A DNA stretch of 64,000 nucleotides, taken from Paracoccaceae bacterium (GTDB lineage: Bacteria > Pseudomonadota > Alphaproteobacteria > Rhodobacterales > Rhodobacteraceae). The position numbers and the translations under genes are program-made. The stretch lies in the NCBI GenBank assembly GCA_902543185.1, contig CACBXB010000001.1, positions 168,501 through 232,500 on the forward strand, given 5' to 3'. The notes under the pieces were generated by a model. It was given only the letters and a program-made list of their open reading frames with translations. It did not search any database and was not told the DNA's origin. Shown piece after piece: positions 1 to 9,655 of this stretch. Numbering within the stretch: position 1 is the stretch's first letter; every line of letters begins with the position of its first letter.

Positions 1-927
1 GGTTCTGATCATCTTGATGATCTTGACCTAAATCCCTTACTAATAACTGTAGATGGGGCTGATAGCATTTCATATGATAGGTCTCGGGCAAGAAATGAAG
101 TTTCCGAAACATTAGATAAAGAAATTGTGCGGGATGCAGAAAGATTTTTGAAAGATGGTGAAAAAATGCAACTTTCTTATGCAATTCAAAATACGCACAG
201 AACGGTTGGAACTCGGACATCAAGTGAAATCGTACAAAGATTTGGAATGCGAAATTCGCTGCAAGAAGATCATTTAGTTGTTAAGTTGACAGGGTCCGCC
301 GGTCAAGCATTAGGAGCTTTTGCCACTCGAGGTTTGAAGTTAGAAGTTTCGGGTGATGCAAATGACTACGTAGGCAAGGGCTTATCTGGTGGTACAATAG
401 TCATTAGACCACCAATGATAAGTCCATTAATTGCGGCGGCAAATACTATCATCGGTAATACAGTTTTGTACGGAGCAACGGATGGATTTTTATTTGCTTC
501 CGGCCGTGCAGGAGAGCGTTTTGCAGTAAGAAACTCGGGCGCAAAGGTTGTTATAGAGGGTTGTGGCTCGAATGGGTGTGAATATATGACTGGAGGAGTG
601 GCGGTTATTCTTGGAAGTATTGGTGCTAATTTTGGTGCGGGTATGACAGGCGGAATGGCTTATATTTATGATCCAGAAAACGAAGCAGAGGAAGTAATGA
701 ACATGGAGTCGATTATAACAGCAAGAGTTCAAGTTGATTACTGGGAAAAAGAGTTGAGAGGTTTAGTGGAAAAACACGCTGTCGAAACAGAAAGTCGAAG
801 AGCTCAAGAAATTTTACGCAACTGGGATATTGAGGTAAATAATTTTATCCAGATTTGTCCAAAAGAAATGCTTAACAAAATTTCGCACCCAATTTCTCTT
901 GATAAGGGAGCAATTCCCGCTGAATAA
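1..927 (+). CDS. gltB: Glutamate synthase large subunit, C-terminal part (partial, 5' end outside window)
   Basis: This is the last ~308 residues of the NADPH-dependent glutamate synthase alpha chain, which with GltD makes two glutamates from glutamine and 2-oxoglutarate. The frame is open from base 1, so the gene is cut by the window edge. The visible part holds the end of the FMN-binding synthase domain (RTVGTR, SEIVQRFG) and the GXGXG beta-helix domain, recognisable from its glycine-rich turns (VSGDANDYVGKGLSGG, GAGMTGGMAY). The glutaminase domain and the iron-sulfur cysteines lie upstream and cannot be checked. It reads toward mtgA, 121 bases downstream. Confidence 0.97.
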   Translation, partial: GSDHLDDLDLNPLLITVDGADSISYDRSRARNEVSETLDKEIVRDAERFLKDGEKMQLSYAIQNTHRTVGTRTSSEIVQRFGMRNSLQEDHLVVKLTGSAGQALGAFATRGLKLEVSGDANDYVGKGLSGGTIVIRPPMISPLIAAANTIIGNTVLYGATDGFLFASGRAGERFAVRNSGAKVVIEGCGSNGCEYMTGGVAVILGSIGANFGAGMTGGMAYIYDPENEAEEVMNMESIITARVQVDYWEKELRGLVEKHAVETESRRAQEILRNWDIEVNNFIQICPKEMLNKISHPISLDKGAIPAE

Positions 928-1048
928 CATTTAAAATTAGATTTTATGCTGGAATTGTTTTGCCAACCAATTGATGTTTTAATCCAAAGGTTTGCTATAG
1001 ATATAATGAACTGTCTGAGAAAATAGAAACCATTGGGCAAATTTTCAA

Positions 1049-1717
1049 ATGCGCCAAAAAATCAAAAAAATTTTGATGACGGGTTTGACACTGTTTTTCA
1101 TATTAGTATTTGCTATCGTTCTACTTTTTAGATTTATTCCTATTCCTACCACGCCTTATATGATTTCAGAGTCTTCAAATCATGGAGCGATATCTTATTC
1201 TTGGGTCAATTTAAAAGATATATCAGCAAGTGTACCCCTAAGTATTGTGGCTGCGGAGGATGCGAATTTTTGCAATCATTGGGGGTTTGATTTGGCAGCA
1301 ATTCGGTCAGCTATTGAGCAAGGATCCAAGAGAGGCGCATCCACATTAAGTCAGCAAGTTGTAAAAAACTTATTTCTTTGGCACCAAAGAAGTTGGATCA
1401 GAAAAGCCTTTGAAGCTGTTTTGACTCCAGTCGTAGAGCTTTCTTGGCCAAAAAAGCGAATTCTTGAGGTTTATTTGAATATTGCCGAATTTGATGAGGG
1501 TATTTTTGGAATTGAAGAGGCCAGCCAGAAGCTCTTCGGAATGTCTTCCAGTAAATTGAGCTTACAGCAAGCGGCGTTGCTAGCAGCTGTTTTACCCAAT
1601 CCCAAAAAGCGCTCAGTAATAGATCCCAGCAAATTTATTCAGAAACGCGCGCTATCAATTGCTGATGGAGCAGCCACGATACAGAAAGATGACCGCTCAG
1701 ATTGTTTTACTGATTGA
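1049..1717 (+). CDS. mtgA: Monofunctional peptidoglycan glycosyltransferase
   Basis: The protein (222 aa) polymerises lipid II into glycan strands without a transpeptidase domain. It has one N-terminal membrane anchor (about residues 8-28), then a GT51 domain: catalytic Glu70 in the AAEDANF motif, GASTLSQQ at 97-104, and KKRILEVYLNIAEF at 135-148. Length fits the MtgA family. It starts 121 bases after gltB, and the intervening sequence has a TATAAT hexamer at 1002-1007 that could be the -10 of its own promoter, though no good -35 partner is visible. Confidence 0.93.
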   Translation: MRQKIKKILMTGLTLFFILVFAIVLLFRFIPIPTTPYMISESSNHGAISYSWVNLKDISASVPLSIVAAEDANFCNHWGFDLAAIRSAIEQGSKRGASTLSQQVVKNLFLWHQRSWIRKAFEAVLTPVVELSWPKKRILEVYLNIAEFDEGIFGIEEASQKLFGMSSSKLSLQQAALLAAVLPNPKKRSVIDPSKFIQKRALSIADGAATIQKDDRSDCFTD

Positions 1718-1770
1718 AAGTCGTTTAAATTCGGTGCATGTGTCTTTGTAAATAATATTTAATTTTTGCA

Positions 1771-2436
1771 ATGCTTAGACTCTATCATCTTCCTCTTTCA
1801 CCATTTTGTAGAAAAGTTCGCCTTGTATTGGCCGAAAAAAAAGTTGAAGTGGAACTCATTGAGGAGCGGTACTGGGAGAAGTCCCCTGAGTTTTTGAAAA
1901 AAAGCCCAAGTGGTAAAATACCTATTTTGCAATTGGACGGAATGCTCCTTACGGAAAGTACTCCTATATGTGAATTTTTGGAAGATTTGTACCCACAGCC
2001 TAAATTAATGCCAGATAGCCCTGAGGATCGCTACGAAGTGAGAAGATTGGTAAACTGGTTCGATGATAAGTTCCATTATGAAGTAACATCCAAACTATTG
2101 TACGAGAGAATAAATAAGAAAATTATGAAACAGGGCGCTCCTGATAGTAAAAATGTTATGAATGGAAAACGTAAAATTAAATATCATTTAGACTATATGA
2201 CTTATTTATTAGAGCGTCGCAGGTGGCTGGCTGGAAATTCCATGACTTTAGCAGATTTTACCGCTGCTGCTCATTTTTCAACATTGGATTATACAAAAGA
2301 TGTTGATTGGGTTGAATCAAATACAGTCAAAGACTGGTATGCAAAAATAAAATCGCGCCCGGCTTTTCGTAGCATTTTAGCAGATCAAATCTCTGGTTTT
2401 CCACCTTCTGATCATTATAATGATTTAGATTTTTAA
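1771..2436 (+). CDS. Glutathione S-transferase family protein
   Basis: The protein (221 aa) has the two-domain GST fold: an N-terminal thioredoxin-like domain with SPFCRKVRL (candidate catalytic Ser/Cys), the cis-proline segment GKIPIL and the glutathione-contacting ESTPICEFLE, then an all-helical C-terminal domain with the family sequence LAGNSMTLADFTAAAHFS. It may conjugate or reduce substrates with glutathione; the substrate cannot be told from sequence. The Shine-Dalgarno sequence is weak. It lies 53 bases after mtgA and could be cotranscribed with it. Confidence 0.88.
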   Translation: MLRLYHLPLSPFCRKVRLVLAEKKVEVELIEERYWEKSPEFLKKSPSGKIPILQLDGMLLTESTPICEFLEDLYPQPKLMPDSPEDRYEVRRLVNWFDDKFHYEVTSKLLYERINKKIMKQGAPDSKNVMNGKRKIKYHLDYMTYLLERRRWLAGNSMTLADFTAAAHFSTLDYTKDVDWVESNTVKDWYAKIKSRPAFRSILADQISGFPPSDHYNDLDF

Positions 2437-2515
2437 AATTTTTCTAATTTCTACTTTCTTTTTGCATGGAAACTATATTTGTTGAGATATATTTTTAATC
2501 TTTTGAAACGTTTAG

Positions 2516-3553
2516 ATGACGACTAATGGCATTAAACATAAGCTAAAGGAACGAGCCCAATTTGAGGGTTTTAGCCTTATGAGGATATGCCGACCTTGGA
2601 GTTTGAAAGAGCATTCACAGAGGCTTCGAGAGTTTTTGAATAAAAATAGGCATGGTGAAATGTCGTGGATGAATCAAAAGGTAGAGTGGAGATCTGACCC
2701 AAGCAGTCTATGGCCAAATGCCCAGTCGTGTGTGATGCTAGGAGAAAGCTATTCTCCAAAGCATGACCCGCTAGAAATTTTAAAAAAACCTGAAAAAGGT
2801 GCGATTTCTGTCTATGCGCAAAACAAAGATTATCATGATGTAGTTAAAAAGCGATTAAAACGCTTAGCCCGATGGCTAGTGAAAGAGTTTGAATGTGAAG
2901 TGAAGGTCTTTGTTGATACAGCTCCCGTTCCTGAAAAGGCTTTAGGTCAGGCAGCAGGATTGGGTTGGCAGGGTAAGCACACAAACTTGGTCAGTAGAGA
3001 TCTAGGAAGTTGGTTCTTTATTGGATCGATATTCACTACTCTTAATATCGAAGAAGATAGTATGGAAATAAGCAATTGTGGGACATGCACTTCCTGTTTA
3101 GACGTGTGTCCAACAAATGCATTTCCGAAACCTTACAAACTAGATGCACGCCTTTGCATTTCGTATCTCACTATAGAAAGTAGTAGCCCTGTTCCTGAGC
3201 ATTTAAGACCAAAAATTGGAAACCGTATATATGGCTGTGATGATTGTCTGGCTGTATGCCCCTGGAATAAGTTTGCAAAAGAGGCCGCCGATAACAAATA
3301 CCATGCACGCGACGATCTATTAGAACCAGAGTTAGATGAGCTCGTAATTTTAGATGATCTTTCTTTCCGAAAAAAATTTTCAGGGAGTCCAATAAAGAGG
3401 ATAGGCCGAGATAGGTTCATAAGAAATGTATTATATGCTATCGGTAATTCGCATGACAAAAAATATCTAGATAAAATTGAACACCTCGTAAAAGACCCTA
3501 ACCCCGTTGTTTCAGATGCTGCGCAATGGGCAAAAAGAGAACTAAACGGATAA
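2516..3553 (+). CDS. queG: Epoxyqueuosine reductase
   Basis: QueG catalyses the last step of queuosine synthesis, reducing epoxyqueuosine in tRNA (wobble position 34 of the GUN anticodons) with cobalamin and two [4Fe-4S] clusters. In this 345 aa protein I see the catalytic Asp134 in VDTAPVPEK, the ferredoxin-like cysteines 188/191/194/198 and the second set 214/241/244/248 ([10 protein letters not shown]), and a C-terminal HEAT-like tail. All key residues are present and the length is normal. Another tRNA-34 modifier, trhO, is found 2 kb downstream on the other strand. Confidence 0.96.
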   Translation: MTTNGIKHKLKERAQFEGFSLMRICRPWSLKEHSQRLREFLNKNRHGEMSWMNQKVEWRSDPSSLWPNAQSCVMLGESYSPKHDPLEILKKPEKGAISVYAQNKDYHDVVKKRLKRLARWLVKEFECEVKVFVDTAPVPEKALGQAAGLGWQGKHTNLVSRDLGSWFFIGSIFTTLNIEEDSMEISNCGTCTSCLDVCPTNAFPKPYKLDARLCISYLTIESSSPVPEHLRPKIGNRIYGCDDCLAVCPWNKFAKEAADNKYHARDDLLEPELDELVILDDLSFRKKFSGSPIKRIGRDRFIRNVLYAIGNSHDKKYLDKIEHLVKDPNPVVSDAAQWAKRELNG

Positions 3554-3625
3554 AACCTGCCGCAAATGAACAGAGCTTTCCCGAATAATAAATTAAGTGA
3601 TTTTAAAAGAGCTTAAGGAATAAAA

Positions 3626-5629
3626 ATGTCATTTATTTTAGGTGTTGACACTGGTGGTACTTATACTGATGCGGTTATACTAGAAGATGAGGAACGTGTT
3701 ATTGCTTTCTCTAAAGCCCTTACAACGCATAGCGATCTATCGTTAGGGATTGGGTCAGCAATAAAACAAGCGGTAAAACAGAGAAATACAGCACCAGAAA
3801 AAATTTCTCTGGTTTCTTTGTCAACTACCTTAGCAACTAATGCTTTAGTTGAGGGACAAGGAGATAGAGTTGCATTAGTCATGATTGGTTTTCAGGATAG
3901 CGATCTTGAGAAACACGCAATTTTAGATGCCCTGAAAGGGGATCCTTTTTTAGTCATTGAGGGTGGTCATAATTATGCAGGCTTTGAAAAAAACCCGCTT
4001 GAAAAAAACAAATTGTCGAGGTGGATATCGGAAATTAAATGCGTTTCCGCTTATGCAGTTTGTTCACAATTTGCAGTAAGGAACCCAGAGCATGAATTAG
4101 AAGCTGCAGAAATTATTCGCAAATTGACAGATAAACCTGTGAGCTTATCTCATCAAATTTCTGCTAAACTCAATGGCCCAAAGAGAGCTTTGACAGCAGT
4201 TTTAAATGCGCGATTAATCGCTCTAATTGATGTGCTCATTATAAAAGCCGAACATGTAATAAAGAGCCATGGAATCTTAGCACCATTGATGGTTGTAAGA
4301 GGGGATGGCGCTTTAATCAGCGCAGCACAAGCGCGAGAAAAACCAATTGAAACCATTTTGAGTGGGCCCGCTGCTTCAATTGTCGGGGCACGATGGTTAA
4401 CAGGCGAAACAGAAGCAATTATCTCGGATATCGGAGGTACAACAACTGACATAGCTGTTCTGAAAGGAGGAAAGCCTGCTATTGACCCAAGAGGGGCAAG
4501 TGTTGGCCCTTTTAGAACCATGGTAGAAGCAGTGGCCATGTATACGTTTGGATTAGGTGGTGACAGTGAGGTAAAATTAAGACTAGAGGGTTTAGGCGGG
4601 GACATTTCTTTGGGCCCTAAAAGAGTAATACCAGTTGCTTTGGCGGCATCAATTGAACCAGACTTGATTCATCAAACCTTGGATAACCAACTTAAAAATG
4701 AAACGCCGAATGATTTTGATGCGCGATTTATAAGAAGAACTAGGGCCTCAGCAGAACCAGTATTATCTGAGCGCGATGATAAAGTTTACAGGAGAATAGG
4801 TGAACAATTCTATCCCTTGAGCGAGGTGGTTAAATCTCGCCTAGATTTGCAGTCTGTAATTAAATTAGTTTCTGTGGGTGTTGCTCAAATTTCAGCTGTG
4901 ACACCTTCCGACGCCAGTCACGTACTTGGCAAATCAAACGCCTGGGATAAAGAAGCAGCGATTAAGGCTATCGATCTTTTTGCCCGACGCCGTAATGGAT
5001 CAGGAGAGCTTTTGGCTGGCTCAACTGCACAGATGGCTGAAAGGATAGTTTGCCAGCTTACAGAGCAGACAAGTAGCTCTATATTAGAAATGGCCTTTTC
5101 GGAAGAAAAGGTTGATTTTGGAGATAAGCCAGATGTCTTAGCTAAGCACCCTCTGACCCAGTTAGGCCTTGCGGGATATAGTGATTTAATAAAAGTTAAT
5201 ATTGGGATAAGTAAAAAAATTATAGGCCTAGGAGCTTCGGCGCTAACCTATTATCCTGCTGTTGGTGCTGCATTAAATTGTGAGATTATTTTACCTGAAT
5301 ATGCCGGCGTGGCAAATGCTATCGGTGCTGTTGTTGGGAAGATTGTTATGAGGGAATCAGGGGTGATTTCTTCTCCTTCTGAGGGGAAATATCTTGTTCA
5401 TCTTGATGGAAAGCCAGTCAATTTTACTAGTGAGGCGAAAGCCTTGAGGGTATTAGAAGAAAAATTAACGGAGAAGAGTATTCAGAAGGCAAAAGAAGCT
5501 GGTGCAGAAAATGTCACTGTGAATATTGATAAAGAGATAAAAACGGCCAATATAGGTAACCGTATAGTTTTCGTAGAGGCAAATGTTTTAGTGGAAGCAT
5601 CTGGACGTCCCAGAATCGCCATAAGTTAA
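3626..5629 (+). CDS. Hydantoinase/oxoprolinase family protein (HyuA-type)
   Basis: The 667 aa product belongs to the ATP-dependent hydantoinase A / 5-oxoprolinase family of actin-fold enzymes that open cyclic amides. The phosphate-binding loops are visible as GVDTGGTYTDAV (6-17) and SDIGGTTTDIAVLKGG (267-282), with LSTTLATNAL at 65-74 between them. AAGGA at 3614-3618 supports the start. No HyuB subunit or transporter is adjacent, so the substrate is unknown; N-methylhydantoin, 5-oxoproline or an acetone-carboxylase-like role are all possible for the fold. Its end overlaps the convergent trhO by 4 bases. Confidence 0.87.
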   Translation: MSFILGVDTGGTYTDAVILEDEERVIAFSKALTTHSDLSLGIGSAIKQAVKQRNTAPEKISLVSLSTTLATNALVEGQGDRVALVMIGFQDSDLEKHAILDALKGDPFLVIEGGHNYAGFEKNPLEKNKLSRWISEIKCVSAYAVCSQFAVRNPEHELEAAEIIRKLTDKPVSLSHQISAKLNGPKRALTAVLNARLIALIDVLIIKAEHVIKSHGILAPLMVVRGDGALISAAQAREKPIETILSGPAASIVGARWLTGETEAIISDIGGTTTDIAVLKGGKPAIDPRGASVGPFRTMVEAVAMYTFGLGGDSEVKLRLEGLGGDISLGPKRVIPVALAASIEPDLIHQTLDNQLKNETPNDFDARFIRRTRASAEPVLSERDDKVYRRIGEQFYPLSEVVKSRLDLQSVIKLVSVGVAQISAVTPSDASHVLGKSNAWDKEAAIKAIDLFARRRNGSGELLAGSTAQMAERIVCQLTEQTSSSILEMAFSEEKVDFGDKPDVLAKHPLTQLGLAGYSDLIKVNIGISKKIIGLGASALTYYPAVGAALNCEIILPEYAGVANAIGAVVGKIVMRESGVISSPSEGKYLVHLDGKPVNFTSEAKALRVLEEKLTEKSIQKAKEAGAENVTVNIDKEIKTANIGNRIVFVEANVLVEASGRPRIAIS

Positions 5630-6540
5630 TTTTCGTCATAGCCGGCCATGTGCTTTTGTCCGCGTTTTCGAGATAATTGGATTTGTTTTTGCCTTTCCCG
5701 GAACCGGCTTTTGTCAGCTTCAGTAGTTTTGCTTTCGCACTTGTGACACGAAACACCATGTTCATATTCGGAACGTTCTTTATCTTCGGGCAGTATAGGT
5801 TGCCTGCAGGCATAACATAATTTGTGGGGGCCCTCTTTTAGTTGATGCCCAACGGATACTCGTGCATCAAATACAAAGCAGTCGCCCTCCCATTCACTTT
5901 GCTCTTTGGACGTTTCTTCTAAATATTTTAATATTCCACCTTTTAAATGAGAGACATTCTTAACACCTTGTCCAATAAGATAGTTCGTTGATTTCTCGCA
6001 GCGAATTCCTCCCGTACAAAACATCGCGATACGTTTGTTTTTAAATTTTGCTTTATTTTTTTCCCACCAAGCGGGGAACTCTCTAAACGAACTAGTTTGA
6101 GGGTTTATAGCACCTTTAAATGTACCTATATCAACTTCATACTCATTACGCGTATCGATCACAATAACATCGGGATCATTTAACACTGTATTCCAATCAG
6201 ATGGATTGACATAATGTCCAACCCTAGCTTTGGGGTCAATATTTGGTTGACCCATAGTAACTATTTCTTTTTTTAATTTTACTTTCATTCTAGGAAACGG
6301 TGGAAGTTTTGAAACACTTGTCTTGTATTCTAAATCGGCACAGCCTGGCATCTTTTTTATATAGACAAGTATTTTTTCTATATTTTCATCTGTACCAGCA
6401 ATCGTGCCGTTTATCCCTTCTGAAGCAAGTAAAAGAGATCCACTTATGCCTAAATCTTCGCACTTTTTTTGGAGTGGTGCACGCAATTCTAAATGATTTT
6501 TAAAACGCGTAAAATGGTAGAGGGCAGCAATTGTAAACAT
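5626..6540 (-). CDS. trhO: tRNA uridine(34) hydroxylase, O2-dependent (rhodanese family)
   Basis: TrhO (formerly YceA) hydroxylates wobble uridine 34 of tRNA using oxygen, the first step toward the 5-alkoxyuridine modifications. The 304 aa protein has the N-terminal UPF0176 domain (residues 1-95), a rhodanese domain with the active loop FCTGGIRCEK (Cys175, and Cys181), and a C-terminal tail with CxxC pairs at 242/245 and 265/268 that could bind metal. Length and motif order match the family. It is transcribed leftward, 144 bases downstream of serA and convergent with the hydantoinase gene. Confidence 0.93.
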   Translation of the reverse strand: MFTIAALYHFTRFKNHLELRAPLQKKCEDLGISGSLLLASEGINGTIAGTDENIEKILVYIKKMPGCADLEYKTSVSKLPPFPRMKVKLKKEIVTMGQPNIDPKARVGHYVNPSDWNTVLNDPDVIVIDTRNEYEVDIGTFKGAINPQTSSFREFPAWWEKNKAKFKNKRIAMFCTGGIRCEKSTNYLIGQGVKNVSHLKGGILKYLEETSKEQSEWEGDCFVFDARVSVGHQLKEGPHKLCYACRQPILPEDKERSEYEHGVSCHKCESKTTEADKSRFRERQKQIQLSRKRGQKHMAGYDEN

Positions 6541-6684
6541 TGATAGGTTTTAGGACAAATTTATGAAAAAATGCAAGATGGCCAATACTAATTGATAAAT
6601 TTTCATATGAACTAAAAAAGCTAAAAGGTCGAACCCAGATTGAATTTTAATTTTATTTATAAAGGTTACGCCGCTTCGAAGTCG

Positions 6685-8295
6685 CTAACTGTTTGGGTTT
6701 TCAACTGCAAAATTTAATGCTTTCGCTTGTCCGAAAACACCGGTGGCTTTTAAAGCTCCAATAACTGTATCCGAGATAGGATTATCTACATACAACAAAG
6801 CAATCGCTTGGCCACCTGCTTGGGATCTACCAAGAGTAAAGTTTGCAATATTAACATCGTTATCACCAAGTGTTTTTCCTAGAACACCAATTATACCAGG
6901 AACGTCCTCATTTGTTGTGTACAGCATGTGAGGACCAACTTCAGCATCGATGTTGATGCCTTTAATTTGAATAAAACGAGGTTTGCCATCGCTAAAGACA
7001 GTGCCAGCCACTGAGCGTTCTCTTTTTTCTGTAACGACTGTCACTTTAATGTAGCCCTCGAAAGCTCCAGCTTTGTCTTGATTTGTAGTGCTTATTTTAA
7101 TCCCGCGCTCTCTTGCGATTATTGGTGCGGAGACCATGTTTACGTCTGGGTTGGCTTTTGTCATAATTCCAGAAATGACACTGCTGTTCAGCGCCGGTAA
7201 ATTCATTTTAGAAACAAGGCCGTCATATAATATATTGATAGCTTTGACAGGCTCATCAGTCATCTGGCCAGCGAAACTTCCCAAATATTGTGATAATCTA
7301 ACCCAGGGCCCCATAACCTTTGCTTCTTCTGCACTCACAGAGGGCATGTTGAGGGCATTTTCTACAGCACCCTCAAGAAGATAATTAGACATTTGTTCGG
7401 CAACTTGAAGAGCTACGTTTTCCTGGGCCTCAATTGTTGCTGCGCCTAAGTGGGGAGTGCAAACGACATTAGGTAAATTAAAAAGAGGATTACTGTTTGC
7501 CGGTTCTTCCTCAAAAACGTCTAAAGCGGCCCCCGCCACGTGGCCGCTTTTTAAAAGCTCTGCTAAGGCACTTTCGTCTAATAGTCCCCCTCTTGCACAA
7601 TTAATAATCCGAACACCTTTTTTAGTCTTTTTTAAATTCTCGCGGCTTAAAATATTTTTGGTCATATCTGTAAGCGGGACATGTAAGGTTATGAAGTCTG
7701 CTTTTGGCAGTAAATCTTCTAGCCCTTCTATTTTTTCAACACCCATTTCAAGCGCCTTTTCATTGGACAAAAAAGGATCATATGCCAGTACTTTCATTTT
7801 TAAATTACGGGCGCGCTCGCAAACAATTCCTCCGATGTTACCTGCTCCAATTACGCCCAAGGTTTTTCCTGTTAGTTCGACACCCATAAATTTTGATTTT
7901 TCCCATTTGCCCGCATGAGTTGATGCACTTGCTTGCGGAATCTGCCTGGCAACAGCGAACATCATAGCTATAGCGTGTTCAGCAGTAGTTATCATGTTTC
8001 CAAATGGTGTGTTCATAACGACTATACCGTGTTTGGAGGCCGCTTCTTTATCAATGTTATCGGTTCCTATGCCAGCCCGACCTATCACTCTCAGTTTACC
8101 GGCATTTTTTAAAATAGTTGGAGTTACCTTTGTTGCAGACCGGATTGCCAAACCGTCGTAGTTTCCAATTGCTTTTGCCAGAGCTTTTTTGTCTTTACCC
8201 AAGTCTGGCATAAAATCCACTTCGATACCGCGATCGATAAATATTTGAACTGCTGTTTCGCTTAACTTGTCTGATACTAATACTTTAGGTGCCAT
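6685..8295 (-). CDS. serA: D-3-phosphoglycerate dehydrogenase
   Basis: SerA catalyses the first committed step of serine synthesis (3-phosphoglycerate to 3-phosphohydroxypyruvate, NAD+). The 536 aa length matches the long form with an intervening domain and a C-terminal ACT domain. Visible are the NAD loop GAGNIGG (150-156), catalytic Arg235 in CARGG, Glu264 in FEEEP and His282 in TPHLGAAT. The last ~80 residues (PGIIGVLGKTLGDNDVNIANF) are the ACT serine-sensing domain, so feedback inhibition is likely. It follows serC by 62 bases, and the two probably form one operon. Confidence 0.97.
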   Translation of the reverse strand: MAPKVLVSDKLSETAVQIFIDRGIEVDFMPDLGKDKKALAKAIGNYDGLAIRSATKVTPTILKNAGKLRVIGRAGIGTDNIDKEAASKHGIVVMNTPFGNMITTAEHAIAMMFAVARQIPQASASTHAGKWEKSKFMGVELTGKTLGVIGAGNIGGIVCERARNLKMKVLAYDPFLSNEKALEMGVEKIEGLEDLLPKADFITLHVPLTDMTKNILSRENLKKTKKGVRIINCARGGLLDESALAELLKSGHVAGAALDVFEEEPANSNPLFNLPNVVCTPHLGAATIEAQENVALQVAEQMSNYLLEGAVENALNMPSVSAEEAKVMGPWVRLSQYLGSFAGQMTDEPVKAINILYDGLVSKMNLPALNSSVISGIMTKANPDVNMVSAPIIARERGIKISTTNQDKAGAFEGYIKVTVVTEKRERSVAGTVFSDGKPRFIQIKGINIDAEVGPHMLYTTNEDVPGIIGVLGKTLGDNDVNIANFTLGRSQAGGQAIALLYVDNPISDTVIGALKATGVFGQAKALNFAVENPNS

Positions 8296-8357
8296 TTAAT
8301 GGGTCTTTCCTGCTAAATTATGAAATTAATTTCGTGAAAACTCGTGATTTTGGTGGG

Positions 8358-9503
8358 TTAACAGCAGGCTTGAATTTCTTCATGAAAAGCCCAATCTATC
8401 CAAGGCAACATTTTTTCTATATCAGAGGTCTCTACTGTACTTCCGCACCAAATTCTAAGACCTGGTGGGGCATCTCTATAAGCTCCAATATCAAAAGCCA
8501 CTTTCTCATTTTCTAGCCGCTTTGCTATTTTATTTGCAAAGGAATGACCGTCAGTAATTCGGTTGTCTTTGAATTTCAGACAGACAGAAGTCGTAGATCG
8601 TGTGGAAGGATTAATGGCAAGATTTTCTATCCAATCCCGACTATCACAAAAATCCCAAATGGCTTTGGCATTTCTTTTTGCTCTATTGATGAGCTCATTT
8701 TTTCCACCAATTCTTTTTGCCCATTCTAATGAAAGTAGATAGTCCTCCAAGGCGAGCATTGAGGGTGTATTAATTGTTGCACCCTCAAAAATACTTTCAA
8801 TAAGTTTTCCATTTTTTGTAAGTCGAAATATCTTTGGAACGGGCCAGGAAGGAGTATAGCTCTCTAATCTTTGCACCGCTTTTGGAGAAAGGATAAGCAT
8901 GCCATGTGCTGCTTCTCCACCGAGGACTTTTTGCCAACTAAAGGTTGTCACGTCCAATTTTGCCCAAGGTAAATCCATAGCAAATGCAGCTGAGGTTGCA
9001 TCGCAAATTGTGAGACCTAACCTATCATGCGGTATTGCGTTTCCATCCTTGAGGCAGACACCTGAGGTGGTGCCATTCCAGGTAAATACAATGTCAGTAT
9101 CATAATCCAGGTTTTCCATATCTACGATATCACCATAGTCGGCGTTAAAGATTTTAACATCTAGTTTAAGTTGTTTAACGGCATCGTTGATCCACCCATC
9201 CCCAAAACTTTCCCAAGCTACCATGGTTACATCTCTGGCTCCTAGCATAGACCACATTGCCATCTCGACAGCACCTGTATCTGAAGCGGGTACTATAGCA
9301 ATTCTATAATCACTCGGAATTTCCAGAATCTTTCTTGTTTCTTCGATTGCTAATTTCAACCTTGCTTTACCAACCGCAGCACGATGGGATCTTCCAAGTG
9401 GAGCATCAGCGAGCTTAGTTAATTCAAAAGATGGATTTTTGGCACAGGGGCCTGAAGAAAAATGCGCGTTATCCGGCCGTGTAACCGGTTTTTTAGTTTC
9501 CAT
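8358..9503 (-). CDS. serC: Phosphoserine aminotransferase
   Basis: SerC transaminates 3-phosphohydroxypyruvate with glutamate to phosphoserine, using PLP. Residues are numbered from the ATG at 9503: SSGPC near 16-20, WNGTTSG at 142-148, Asp168 in ICDATSA and the Schiff-base Lys192 in WQKVLGG. At 381 aa it is the shorter alphaproteobacterial subtype. The frame is open 29 codons further upstream, but a strong Shine-Dalgarno (GGAAGGG) sits just before this ATG and the family begins here. First gene of serC-serA; its leader folds into a likely serC RNA motif. Confidence 0.95.
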   Translation of the reverse strand: METKKPVTRPDNAHFSSGPCAKNPSFELTKLADAPLGRSHRAAVGKARLKLAIEETRKILEIPSDYRIAIVPASDTGAVEMAMWSMLGARDVTMVAWESFGDGWINDAVKQLKLDVKIFNADYGDIVDMENLDYDTDIVFTWNGTTSGVCLKDGNAIPHDRLGLTICDATSAAFAMDLPWAKLDVTTFSWQKVLGGEAAHGMLILSPKAVQRLESYTPSWPVPKIFRLTKNGKLIESIFEGATINTPSMLALEDYLLSLEWAKRIGGKNELINRAKRNAKAIWDFCDSRDWIENLAINPSTRSTTSVCLKFKDNRITDGHSFANKIAKRLENEKVAFDIGAYRDAPPGLRIWCGSTVETSDIEKMLPWIDWAFHEEIQACC

Positions 9504-9565
9504 GTCTGTTACCCTTCCAGATATTCGCCTCTCGTTGGGGAGAGGTGTCCCACGTATCGAGATAA
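9501..9565 (-). promoter_or_regulatory. Putative serC RNA motif in the serC-serA leader
   Basis: On the minus strand, just before serC, a 6-bp hairpin CCTCTC/GAGAGG with a 6-nt loop occupies 9528-9545. It is preceded by GGGACA and followed by GCGAATAT, then the GGAAGGG Shine-Dalgarno and start codon. Position and layout match, from memory, the serC motif described in Alphaproteobacteria in front of serC-serA operons. Its ligand or mode of action is not established. Confidence 0.55.
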
Positions 9566-9655
9566 TTGATAATCCTGTCTTTAACAACACTAAAAATCTA
9601 GTTATAGGCAGAGATATGAAAGGGCTTTGCTCTTTGGCGCTATGAAAGTTTAATT

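Noticed and set aside
4153..4605. 150-codon frame antisense to the hydantoinase gene
   Set aside because: Shadow of the conserved glycine-rich core on the opposite strand; no independent evidence.
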